Positions 11,935 to 52,935 of a stretch of 64,000 bases of DNA are shown here, one piece after another. The DNA comes from Halichoerus grypus (Eukaryota > Chordata > Mammalia > Carnivora > Phocidae), in assembly GCF_964656455.1 (NCBI RefSeq), contig NC_135726.1:27105168-27169167 (forward strand). Reading direction: 5' to 3'. The position numbers were made by a program, and so were the translations under genes. Under the pieces are notes generated by a model that had not been told where the DNA came from, made no database searches, and saw only the letters and a list, made by a program, of their open reading frames with translations. Every line of letters begins with the position of its first letter. Within the stretch, counting starts at the first letter, position 1.

Positions 11935-12600
11935 AATTTCAATTTCAATTTTTTAAAAAAAATCTACTTCCTAGAGGCATAATTTACATACAATAAAATT
12001 ATTTAAAATGTACAGTTTGATGAGTTTTGACAGATATATACATCTATGTAACCACCACCACAATTAAAATATTTAACACTCCTATCATCCCAAAAAGTTC
12101 CCTTGTGCCCCTTTATAGTCATTCCGACCCCCCAGGACCATCCTGAATCCTAGCACTATGCGACACTTCCTGCAGACTCTTCATCCAGCCCCCCCCCCGT
12201 TGGTACCATCTTACATAATCACAGTATGTCTGTCAAAAGCACGACATTAACATTGGTACAACATTACCACCCAAACTATAAACTCTAGTCAGACTTCCCC
12301 GGTTTTCTCACTGTTCTTTTTCTCTTCCAAGATCCAGTCCAGGATTGTGTTTCCTAATCGTGTGTCCTGAATCTCGTCCATTCTGTGGCAGTGTCTTAGT
12401 TTTTCTTTGCTTTTCATCATCTCGGCAGTTTTGAGGCGTACTGGCCAGGTATTTTGTAGACTATCTCTCATTTTGGGTTTATCTCTTGTTTTCTCATGAT
12501 CAGACAAGGCTTATGGGTTTTAGGGGGAAGTACCACAGAGGTGAAATGCCTGGCATGATAACATGACTTTACCTCGTTATCCATCTTGATCACCTGGTTA
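11935..12600 (-). repeat. Old L1 3' segment, antisense
   Basis: GAGGCATAATTTACATACAA, TTTGATGAGTTTTGACAG, TGTAACCACCACCACAATT and CATTCTGTGGCAGTGTCTTA are landmarks of antisense L1M 3' regions. Confidence 0.6.
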
Positions 12601-12679
12601 AGATGGTGTTTACCAGGTTTCCTACCAGTTAGGGGACATGTGTCGGTGGTGGGGGGCAGGGTAGAAGAAAATTGGAGTT

Positions 12680-12830
12680 GAAATTAGTTTCTGCATCTGT
12701 AAAATGGGGATAATATTACCTATCTCATAGCCTTACTGTGAGGATTAAGCCACATAATAATACAAGTAAGGAATTTAGCAGTCTGGTACACAATAGATGC
12801 TCAACAGGTGTTAGCTTCTACTATTATTAC
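12680..12830 (+). repeat. MIR
   Basis: CATCTGTAAAATGGGGATAA, CTTACTGTGAGGATTAAGC and ATAGATGCTCAACAGGTG match the sense MIR core and tail. Confidence 0.75.
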
Positions 12831-13317
12831 GAGTAGTAGCAGCGGTACATTTTCTCCTGTCTACCCTCCAGAAGGAGCAGTTTCTGGTTTTTTATATGTA
12901 ATGTGCTGCTAAGTAAGTGGCCTGAAATATGATTCTTCACTTCCTCACTGCTCACATGTGTGAAATGGGCTAACAGGACACCCAGACAGACAGCCTCACC
13001 CCCACGGCCCACAGCAGACCTATCCCGGAGCCAGGTGATGGGGGTCAGGCGATGAAGGGCTGAAGGGGGGGACCCCTGGAAAGGCTGCTCGTGAAGTGTT
13101 CTCACAGAGCCGGACCCTGTGCTACCTGCTTTGCTCCAGTGGTCTCTGGCCCCTGCCCCTCTGTGCGCTGGGGAGAGATCCTAATGGCCACTCCCATAAT
13201 TCTGGGGAAACTTAAGACTGGGGTCCTTCATAGGCAGGTTCTGGGGCAACAGGGTGGGGAGGGGCTGTGGATCTGGATCTCTGAAATTCACAGACATCCT
13301 CCACATCCACACTACTT

Positions 13318-13545
13318 TATTTTTTTTAAAGATTTTATTTATTTACTTATTTGAGAGAGAGAGAGAGAGCGCGCGCGCGCGCGCGCGCGCGCGCGCACAA
13401 GCAGGGGTGGGGGGAGGGGCAGTGGGAGAGGGAGAAGCTGACTCCCAGCTGAGCAGAAAGCCTGACCTGGGGCTCGATCCCAGGACCTGAGATCACGACC
13501 GGAGCCGAAGGCAGACACACAACTGACTGAGCCACCCAGGCGCCC
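13318..13545 (-). mobile_element. Can-SINE carrying a (GC)n expansion
   Basis: Antisense copy between CACACTACTT repeats (about 13306 and 13547). The internal GAGAGA/GC segment is expanded into about 28 bases of alternating GC (13369-13396). Confidence 0.93.
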
Positions 13546-13639
13546 TGCACACTACTTGATTTTAAAGTGTGTGTGTATGTTTATTACAAAAGTACAATCT
13601 TGCTGTGAGAACAGCAGACACCGCAGCGCACAAAAGAAA

Positions 13640-13988
13640 AGTCAAAGTCGTCCTGCGGCTGGCCCCCTGTCCCAGTCCACTCTCCAGAAGTGAACCCCAT
13701 GACTGACAGTTGGAGGCCTTCTGTCTAGAGGGGACCTCTCACCAGGCCTGCGCCAGGCCTGTAATCCAGAGTCCTGCGGTGTAGGCACCTCCGTTCTTTA
13801 CACCTGCACACCCTCTAGTGGGGCTGCTTCACACAGCGAGGTGAGGACACGGGGGTGGGGGAGGGGCAGGGGTGGCCCAGGGAAATCAGCATTCCCAGCC
13901 GGGTCTCACCTAGTTCCCACCAGACCTTGTCTAGCTAGGTGGGTTTTTTTCCCCACCCTGGGGCTGAGAGAGAACCAGAAACAATGCT

Positions 13989-14019
<31 letters not shown>

Positions 14020-14290
14020 GGAAAAAAAAGTAAAAAAAGACGCCAAATTTATTACAATAACGATCCTAACAAGTCAAAGGTAGCCTTCTCACCAAGACAG
14101 AATCATAAAAAGCTCATAATAATATTAATAACCATTTATGGGAGCCCTTATTAAGGCAGGGCATTGTTTTACTTATATTAATTTGTATAATTATCATAAT
14201 ACTCCCCAGTAGTAGTATTCCAGATATTTCTCTTTTCTAGAAGAGGACGCTGGCTCTCAGGAAGTTCATTGCAGGAGACACTATAGTACG
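13640..14290. other. Intergenic DNA, no gene recognised
   Basis: Contains an A-run at about 13996-14015 and short repeat-like pieces. The AAAAAGTAAAAAAAG open frames are low-complexity artefacts. Confidence 0.4.
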
Positions 14291-14299
14291 TGGGGCAGT

Positions 14300-14525
14300 T
14301 CATAGCTCAAGGCCTGGAGGCAGACCACCTGGGTGTGCCATCCTGGTTCTGCCACTTACCAGCCGTGTGATCTCGGGCTTGGGTGATCCAACCTGCCGTG
14401 ACTGTTTCCATTCTTGTAAAATGGGGATGATGATAGAATCTGCCTCAGATGGTGGCTGTGAGGATTAAGCAAGTAAGTGTGTGTGTCAAATGCCTGGCAC
14501 AGAGAAGACATTCAATACATATGAG
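14300..14525 (+). repeat. MIR, nearly full length
   Basis: GGCCTGGAGGCAGACCACCT, TCCTGGTTCTGCCACTTACC, TTGTAAAATGGGGATGATG, GTGAGGATTAAGCAAG, AATGCCTGGCACAGAG in consensus order. Confidence 0.85.
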
Positions 14526-15059
14526 TGTTAGGATTAAATGATGGGCTCGAGCCTCAGCGAGTGACTGATGGAGGGGGGATTTGAACTCAGGACTTCATAC
14601 TTGGGACACTTGTGGGCTCACCCTCTAAATAGTGTTGCCAGCCTAGAGCCCACCAGCAACTTCCCACAAGTCCTGGGTCCTCAGGAGCCCCAGGTCTCAC
14701 TGACGTGAAGATGACAGCCGTCCCCTCTGAAGAGCCAGTGATTCTTGAGGGGGAAGTCATCAGAGGTAAAGAAGACTCTGCGACTGTTGGTAGAGGGAGA
14801 GCCATCTCTGGGCCAGCCTCTCTTGGCTGTTGTTCCTTTCTCCTTAGAGGAGAACCTTCCCAAGTCCCCTGCTCTGATCAGTGCTTGTCAAGGAGGATGG
14901 GGATTATCTACCCTTCTGGGGATCCTTGCTGATCCTAACTAGGATTGTGACCCAAAGACTCAAAAACTCCAATATGGCAAATGATGTGATTGCCAGGGGA
15001 CCCGTGAAAGGGTGGCTACCTCCTAAATATGGGCGCAGACATGACTGTCTGGAGTGGTG

Positions 15060-15345
15060 ATGTCCAATCTGTCTCCAAAGATGGGTGGGAGTTATGAAGT
15101 GATGGAAGGACATTCTAGGCAGAGGGCCAATGTGAGCAAAGGCAGGGAAACTAGAGACAGCATCGAAGAAGGGATCGAGTTTGAGGCAAGAAAGAGGTGG
15201 CAGAAGAGGAGGCTTGCAGAGGCCAGTGGTGATCAGAATTTGATCTCTTTAAGTTGTCAAAGTGCTTGAACTTTCTTTGGTTGAAACTGGGGGGCACCAA
15301 TGAGGAGTCATGAAAGGAGGAGGTGACAGTGGAAAAGTTTTGTCA
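15060..15345 (+). repeat. Old interspersed repeat (family A), copy 3
   Basis: GGACATTCTAGGCAGAGGGC and GTGAGCAAAGGCAGG match the core of the repeat also seen at 11.7 and 19.8 kb; the rest is strongly diverged. Confidence 0.4.
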
Positions 15346-15480
15346 TCTGTAGAATGGGCTAACAATAGCACCTGCCTCACAGGGTTATTATAGGATTAAG
15401 TGAGCCATCCACATGAAGTACTTAGAAATGGTGGCATGTAGAAAATGAAACGTTAGTGATATAAATGTTAGTGATGCTGC
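15345..15480 (+). repeat. MIR, 3' part
   Basis: GTCATCTGTAGAATGGGCTA, CACCTGCCTCACAGGGTTAT and TAGGATTAAGTGAG follow the sense MIR core. Confidence 0.6.
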
Positions 15481-15599
15481 TGCTGCTGATTGCAATAGGA
15501 GGCCACCAAGGCAGTCCATCAAGTGAGTGAGGCTTCACTGGGTGGATGGAGGCCAAGGCCAGCTTTACATGGAAATCCAGTAAGCCATGGACTTGTCTG

Positions 15600-15990
15600 C
15601 CGCTAAAGAGTAAAACCCAAGCTCCTTGGTGTGGTTCACAGCCTGAGGTGATGTGACCTCTTTCTCATTCACTAGGTTTCAGTCACGTTATCTTCTTTCT
15701 GATCTTGGAACACACCTAACCTGGGCCTTTCCCTTTACTGTTGCCTCTCTCTGGAAAGCCCTTCCCCCACATCTTCTAATGGAAGCTGCTTTCTTATCAT
15801 CAAGATCTTAGTTCAAATTTCTTCAGACAGACTTTTCCTGAGCCTCATCGAGCACATCAGCCTTATGACCAGATAAAATGATCTTATTTGCTTTCATGTG
15901 TAATGTTTGTTGCTCCTTACCTCCTCTAGGTTGTAAACTCCACAGGGGCACCAATTGCACATTTTTTGTCCACCGCTGTTTTCGTAGGTC
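15600..15990 (+). repeat. L2 LINE, 3' region
   Basis: AAACCCAAGCTCCTTGGTG, CTGGGCCTTTCCCTTTACTG, CTCTGGAAAGCCCTTCCCCC, GATCTTAGTTCAAATTTC and AGGTTGTAAACTCCACAGGG appear in L2 order. Confidence 0.7.
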
Positions 15991-16599
15991 CTTGAACACT
16001 GCCCGGCATATGGAGACTGTCCGAAAACTGATGGCCCGAAATGATCTGTTAGAGATTCATTCCTTTCAAGCTGTTCGTGGGAAAGATCAGCTATTAGCCA
16101 AGTGGATTCAGTTTGCTGACAACTTTGTAGAGGTAGACTCTGGGGGTAGAGGGGAAGGATACTTCACAAAGCAAATTAAGTTCTGATGGATGAGGGCAGG
16201 GGTACAAGCCAGGGCAAGTTCTATTATGAGGCTGGTTGGGGAACTGCTACGAACTGTGGTGTCTTGACGGGTGACAGAGGAGGTGGTGGGGCAGAAAGGG
16301 GCTGGTGGGACTCAGAAGCAAGGCCTATCAGAGGGGCTGCAGAGGGCCATTGTCTCAGGTCTTACATTCCATCAAGGCCCTCAAATTTAGTCTTTTGACA
16401 TGATCTCCAAAGGAGGTTACAACTAGTCAGACACAACAGTAGGCTTTATGAAAGATGCTCATTTGTACAGCTGTGATTACAGAATCCAAGGGTAACAAGA
16501 ATATTCTAGAACTCATCTTTTAAGACCTACCTACAGCATCTGACACAGTTATTTTCCTTCTCCCTGTCTTCACTCGGCTTCCAGAACACTATACCATCC

Positions 16600-17040
16600 T
16601 GGTCCTACTTCCTCGATGGCTGCTCCTTCTCAGTCTCCTCTGTTGGTTCCTACTCATCTCATTCCTCACTTCTAAATGTCTATTTCTAGAAGGCACTCAA
16701 ACGGAGTGCTCAGGGCCTTTGCACCTGCTGAAACATTCTTCCCCAAGACTGGCTCTTTCACTTTCAAGTCCTTAGCTAAATGTCACTTGAGGTCTCTTCC
16801 CTACCACCCTATGTAGTACTGCACTCCCTCCAAACCTCTACCCCTCTTCCCTCCTTTAACTTTATGGTTCTCATCACCAAATGACCTACTGCATGTATTT
16901 CTTGTTTAGTGCTTGTCTCTGCTGACTAGTAAGTTGGTGCCAGGAGAGCTCCAGTAGAGCAGTAAACTAGTATGTTTACTGCTAAACCTCTATTCTCTAG
17001 AACAGTGCCTAACACATAGTATATTTAAATGAATGTTGGG
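16600..17040 (+). repeat. L2 LINE, 3' region
   Basis: CAGGGCCTTTGCACCTGCTG, CATTCTTCCCCAAGACTGGC, CTTAGCTAAATGTCACTTGA, CCCTACCACCCTATG, AACAGTGCCTAACACATAGT in consensus order to the 3' end. Confidence 0.8.
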
Positions 17041-17452
17041 AAGTTTTGTGACTTTTCAATTTTGCATATTTTCATTTAAAAATATATAAGGAATTTTACA
17101 AGGGGGGGCTGGACTACTTAAATATGAGAGTCTAATGCACGATTTTTATTTATCCTGGAAGGATTGGTATACTTAGTGCAGGTAACTACGGTGGTTTGCC
17201 CCGACTAACAGCTAAATCAAAAAGCAGAGCAGGTATTCAAGATACCTTTCCTGAACTTCCCTTTGGGACTGAGGTACTTGTGTGTGGAATCTGCAGGGGT
17301 GCAGCCTGGTTGTGCTGCTAGGAGAAGTCCCGGGAGTGCAACGGCTCAGACATGTTCTTACAGGGGACTAGAGCGAGGTAAAATTACAGCAGCAAAACAC
17401 GCGACTCCACCAAAGAGAGAAACTTTAGTCTCAGCTCGGCGCGAGGCCCAAC

Positions 17453-17530
17453 CACGCAGCCGCAGAAGGACCCGGGGCGGAGCCTGCGCAGCCGCAGAAG
17501 AGGCTAGGTGGGCCTGCGCAGCCGCAGAAA
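17453..17530 (+). promoter_or_regulatory. BBS2: Three 30-bp-spaced promoter elements with TGCGCA cores
   Basis: CGCAGCCGCAGAAG recurs at 17455, 17487 and (ending in A) 17517, spaced 32 and 30 bases. Copies 2 and 3 are preceded by CCTG, creating the palindrome TGCGCA. The spacing is about three helical turns. Confidence 0.6.
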
Positions 17531-17676
17531 GAGCTGGGAGGGGTTGCGGGGGGGGGCGGCCTGAATCCCGCGCTGTTCTTGCCAGGCTTGAAGCAGCGGG
17601 TCCCGGAGCCCCGCACCGCGGCGGGTGAGGCCGGCTCCGCTGCACAGGCCTCCGGCCGCGAGCCGTCTTCCCCTGA

Positions 17677-48618
<30,942 letters not shown>

Positions 48619-48985
48619 GAAAGGAAAGAATAGGTAATGAAATCCCTAAAAAGGGTTCTTCCCTAAAAATCGAGGCTAGTTTGCTTGAACCACATCCTGG
48701 TGAACCCAGGTGCTAAGAATGGCGGTAGCCTTGGTGAATGGTACAAATGCAGACAACCATCGCATCCCTTTCTGTGTTTAGAATCAGTTGCCCTGTTACC
48801 GAGTAATACCAGGTTTCTGTAGAGGAGGGGAATACTTTTAAAATGTTAGGGCTTCAAAGTCCAGTTTTTTTTTGTATGTATGTAAAATTGGTATATAGAT
48901 GTATAGATACATCTTCTTCCTTGAAATTGTAATTGAATTTGTAATTAAAAAGTTTTTCATTAAAACTTAGGAATTGCACTTTGTG
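48619..48985 (+). terminator. BBS2: BBS2 3' UTR with candidate poly(A) signals
   Basis: No AATAAA occurs soon after the stop, but ATTAAA appears at 48944 and 48959, followed by a GT-rich TTTGTGTTAAC stretch. I infer the main cleavage site near 48975-48985, giving a 3' UTR of about 360 nt. Confidence 0.5.
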
Positions 48986-48999
48986 TTAACTGTAGTCAC

Positions 49000-49876
49000 C
49001 ACCGTCTTAGAATTGCAGAAACCATTTGCATGCTGTGGAGGAAAACACAAGCATGGGTACTGGATTTGTGTGCCCTTTCATCACTGACGTGGGTATAAGC
49101 AACACGTCTGCACTTAAGGGAGAGTCAGTTGAAGGTGATCTGTTAGTTGGGGGTAATGTTAGCTACTGAAACTAATAGACCTCAAAGTTCATAATGACCC
49201 ATTTATTTCTCATTTATGTCAGCATGTCTCTATAGTTATTCAGGAACCCCGCTTCCTGTGATCATGCAGCCATGTCATCCTCTAGGGCAGCCTTTCTTGG
49301 AGTTCTCTAGAGAAAGGAGTTTCAGGAAATGGATTCGGGTGACTATTTTCACATTCACTGCATATGATGAAGGCCTGATGGCGCCAGGAACCCGATGTGA
49401 GAAGGCCTTGCCGTGATTTAAGTCCAAGTCAGTAGAACAGGGAAAGCTTCTCTCCAAGCTGTGATCTGGAAATAGCACATTATCATTCCTACTTGCGTTC
49501 TGTCAGCTAACACGGCCACACCTCACTGCAGAGAGGCCAGGAACTACCCCCAGCTGTGTGTCGGCGAGGCGGAGAAAGCTGGTGTCTGTGCCAACAACTA
49601 GCAGCTCCTTCCCTAAGAGTGAAAATTTTGACTTCAGGTAGATTCCAGGACTGGTTTAATGACGAAAACATTCGCCAGTTTTCACTCCTTAACAGCATTC
49701 CTAAGTGGTGGGGAAGACAGGCCGTACCCCTGTGGTAAATTAATCTTACGAGTTTCTTCCATTTAGGCATTTAGGATGACCTCTTCTGTTTCTGAAATGT
49801 GAGCTTTGTGGAATCCTAATTTTTATGAGACTATGCCCTAGAATACCTTTGTTTAACATTTTCAACCTATAAGCTC
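49000..49876. other. BBS2-OGFOD1 interval, no gene recognised
   Basis: Short open frames on both strands but no recognised protein or clear splice-site pair. Confidence 0.4.
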
Positions 49877-49892
49877 AAAAGACACCCACATA

Positions 49893-50079
49893 GGGGCACC
49901 TGGGTGGCTCAGATGGTTAAGCGTCTGCCTTCGGCTGAGGTCATGATCTCAGGGTCCTGGGCTCAAGCCCCGCATCGGGCTCCTTGCTTGGTAGGGAGCC
50001 TGCTTCTCCCTCTCCCTCTACTGTTCCCCCTGCTTGTGCTCTCTCGCTCTGTCAAATAAAAAAATAAAATCTTAAAAAA
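49893..50079 (+). mobile_element. Can-SINE, sense
   Basis: Sense copy between AAAAGACACCCACATA repeats (49877 and 50080). Confidence 0.95.
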
Positions 50080-50099
50080 AAAAGACACCCACATATACT

Positions 50100-50460
50100 G
50101 TATTATTTTTCATAATCCCTGAAGTAGTAAAGCATCTTCTATGTGTGCTTCAAAGATGAGGGAACTGAGACACAGGGATTAATTACTTGTCAGAGTCACA
50201 GAGCTACTGGCAAAACTCGAGTTCCACTCTTGAGTCTTTTTCTGTTTTGTTTTTTAAAAATTAATTAATTTAAAAGATTTATTTATTTGACAGAGAGAGA
50301 GTGCGAGAGCACAAGCAGGGGGAGAAGCAGGCACCCCCACTGAGCAGGGAGCCCGGACTCGGGACTTGATCCCAGGACCCTGGGATCATGACCTGAGCCG
50401 AAGGCAGACGCTTAACTGAGCCACCCAGGCGCCCCAGAGTCTTTTTCTGTTTTAACTACA
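50100..50460 (-). repeat. MIR, antisense, split by a SINE
   Basis: GAGGGAACTGAGACACAGGG, TTGTCAGAGTCACAGAGCTA, CGAGTTCCACTCTTGAGTCT follow reverse MIR order up to the SINE at 50249. Confidence 0.65.
50249..50436 (-). mobile_element. Can-SINE
   Basis: Antisense copy between GAGTCTTTTTCTGTTTT repeats (50232 and 50437). Confidence 0.95.
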
Positions 50461-50529
50461 GTGTAATCTATACGTTTTGAGATTAAAATCTCTAGTTGGT
50501 GCTGGTCTTAAATTGTATGGCACTATTCG

Positions 50530-50579
50530 GGGCACCTGGGTGGCTCAGTCGTTAAGTGTCTGCCTTTGGCTCAGGTCAT
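50530..50579 (+). mobile_element. Can-SINE head only, 3' part missing
   Basis: GGGGCACCTGGGTGGCTCAG through GGCTCAGGTCAT, then unrelated sequence. The whole body and A-tail are absent. Confidence 0.85.
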
Positions 50580-51279
50580 ATGCTAACAGAATAATCTCAT
50601 CAAAGGTCATTCAGTTATTCTTCAGCCAAAAAGCTTCCTTCTTAGACCTAAAAATACTCATAGCAAGTCTCGAAGGGGTTGACCTGCAGTAGAATGTATC
50701 TTCAGATAGTCCTGATTTATAGGTTACAAATAGATGATTTTCACATTAATTTGATCCTCTTGGTATTTATCACTGAGCTCAGAGAGGCAGAATGTTTTCT
50801 ACAGGGTCTCACAGCTTGGTGAGTCTTGGTGTGGGTTTGAAACCAAGTAGCCATGGCCCTTCCTGCTATTCCAACTGTTCCCAGTCATGTAAAGACTGGA
50901 TGAAATGAAAGTGTTCATAAAACCTTCTACCATCTCTTTTCCCCTTATAAGTCACCATGTTCAGCTTAAGGAGGAGAAAAACTATTTGGTTATCCGTTGC
51001 CTCTCTGTTTTGTTGCCATATTTTTCTATCCTGATAGAATCTGAGGCCTTCTAAGAAGTCACAGCTTAAACTCTATTTTGTTGCTGCGTTTTGTTGAAGC
51101 TTTAAGTGAACACTGAGCCTTCATTGAAAAGCTGATCTTGAGGATCCTGGTATCTGGGAGAAAGCTTTGAAGTCATTTTTCGAGCATCCCTTTAAAAAAG
51201 TCTCCTGTCCCCTGCCAAATTCAGGTACTCAGTATTTTTGAAAGAGTATGGTTTTTATTATTTCCCACATGTCTTCCTA

Positions 51280-51475
51280 TCCACATACATCAAGGCTTGG
51301 CTCAAATGCTCTCTCCTCAGGAGATCCCTCCCGTGGCTGTTCCTTAACCCTTATTACATTCTGTGTTTAGATCGATGTTAATCCTCTACTGAGAACAGGA
51401 GCTGCACCTCAATCAGCTTTCTCCTCCCAGCGGTGCTGAGCCAGTGCTCCGAGCACAGAGAAGCATCTGCTGCTC
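51280..51475 (+). repeat. L2 LINE fragment, probable
   Basis: GGCTCAAATGCTCTCTCCTC, CAGGAGATCCCTCCCGTGG, GTTAATCCTCTACTGAGAAC, GCAGCTGC-type spacing resembles the L2 3' region. Confidence 0.5.
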
Positions 51476-51998
51476 TCCATGGAATTGCCTGTCCTCAGCC
51501 AGTCCCTCAGGAGCTTCCAACATCACAGAACTAGGGACTTCACAACAATTATGCAACCCTAGAAGTGCTTTACAAGAATGAGTTCCAACATTATTTATGT
51601 TTCAAAGTTTATAATTAGCAGTTACAAATCTGCCAGTGCAGAGGCCTGTGATCACAGAACTAAATTATCTCTGCTTTCACTTTGAAACTGAAGTACAGTA
51701 AGGAACCCGTTTGCAGCTTGGTGTTTTGCATTTTGCCTCTTTCCCATCTGGCCCCTGCCCACACTAGATGCTGAAGCTCCTGACTCATCTTTTTATTTGT
51801 ATGGTACAGAAATCTGCTTTTCCTAAAATGATGTCACATGGACGATTCCCAAGTAGTTTTCAGAACTGTCTACATGGGCTGATTTTGCATCAGTCAGAGA
51901 AAGAAATCGTGTGTTTTTGCAGGAACATTCAGTTCATTAGGGCTGGAAAGCTGGTGTCACAAGGACCCTTCTAACGGGCTTTGCATTTTCTCCCTCAG

Positions 51999-52086
51999 TG
52001 TCAGTGGCATATAAGGAAGTACATACTGGTACCGAAGATGTACGACAGCCAAAGCTTCTGGCTGAAGAAATACTGGTCTAGGAGAG
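51999..52086 (+). other. Exon-like segment, status unknown
   Basis: Strong acceptor TTGCATTTTCTCCCTCAG, an 88-nt open stretch (CQWHIRKYILVPKMYDSQSF in one frame) and a possible donor GAG/GTAGCC. I do not recognise the peptide. It could be an alternative 3' exon of BBS2 or chance. Confidence 0.25.
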
Positions 52087-52791
52087 GTAGCCCAAGCAGT
52101 GATTTTTTTTTTTTTCCTTCAGTATTCTGCGGGAAAGAAACCACCGCATTCAGTGGAGTGTGGGAGCCAGTCAATGAGCAGTAGAAAAGCCAGGTTCAAA
52201 ACCAGCTTCAAAACCAGCCTCTTTCCCTTCTAGGCTTCATTTTCCACGTCTTTAAAATGGGGGACAGAAGTTAGATTATTAATAGAGTTCTTCCTTAAAC
52301 ATTTTATTTTTCCTCCTCTTAATAGAAATGCTAATATGCTCTCAAAGTAACTTTATGAAAACATTCTTAATTTCCATCATTATGAACATATAAAGGGGAT
52401 TTGTTCTCCAGGGGGCGACCTTACGCAGCTGTAGGAAGTGGTGAAGCAGTCTCTGGAAGGCACATTCTCTGTCTCAGTACATTACAGAGTACCACAGTGG
52501 CTGTCACAGGATGGTGGGATTCCAGATGGATGACCTTTCCTTCATATTTTTCCATGTTCTACTTCTTCATAATGAACATGTATTATTTATATAATCTGAA
52601 AAAATATAAAGCTGCTCTCCGGGGGGAAAAAAATCTTCCTTTACTAAAAGGAATGATAAGAATTGGAGGTTCACTGTTAAGAATTAAGAGAGAAGATGCC
52701 ATATATTACATAGGTGAACACCATAGCTCTTACCTGAAACAAGTATTTCAAAGATGCCCATGTTTTTAATTTCTCTTTTGCCACTAAACAG

Positions 52792-52935
52792 TTGTTGTTG
52801 ACACTGGCTGAAGCCCTAAAGATCGAGAGGAAGAATGAAGTACTAGGAAAAACAGCTTCTCAGTCACTGATGTCTTCAGTGCAGGAAAGGGACCTGCGAG
52901 CTACACGGTCCTCTAAGAGGAGCTGCTGTAGATGA
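52792..52935 (+). other. Candidate alternative terminal coding exon of BBS2
   Basis: After acceptor CTTTTGCCACTAAACAG, an open stretch of 47 codons plus TGA (begins LLLTLAEALKIERKNEVLGK). It has balanced, protein-like composition. It starts in phase 0, which fits splicing from CGG/GTGGGA inside BBS2 exon 17 (48597), replacing the last six residues and giving 762. AATAAA occurs downstream at 53818 and 53830. There is no direct evidence of transcription. Confidence 0.35.

Noticed and set aside
15878..16186. 102-codon plus-strand open frame with Cys-rich start
   Set aside because: Its first part lies in an L2 LINE 3' end (AGGTTGTAAACTCCACAGGG); no splice context or family resemblance.
1..17000. 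Metallothionein exons (MT4 is the next gene in human)
   Set aside because: I looked for short Cys-rich exons with CxC patterns on both strands and found none; the MT cluster probably lies farther left.
52401..52769. 122-codon plus-strand frame just before the candidate alternative exon
   Set aside because: Low-complexity and K/Y-rich in its second half, in a different frame from the 52792 exon, without supported splice sites.
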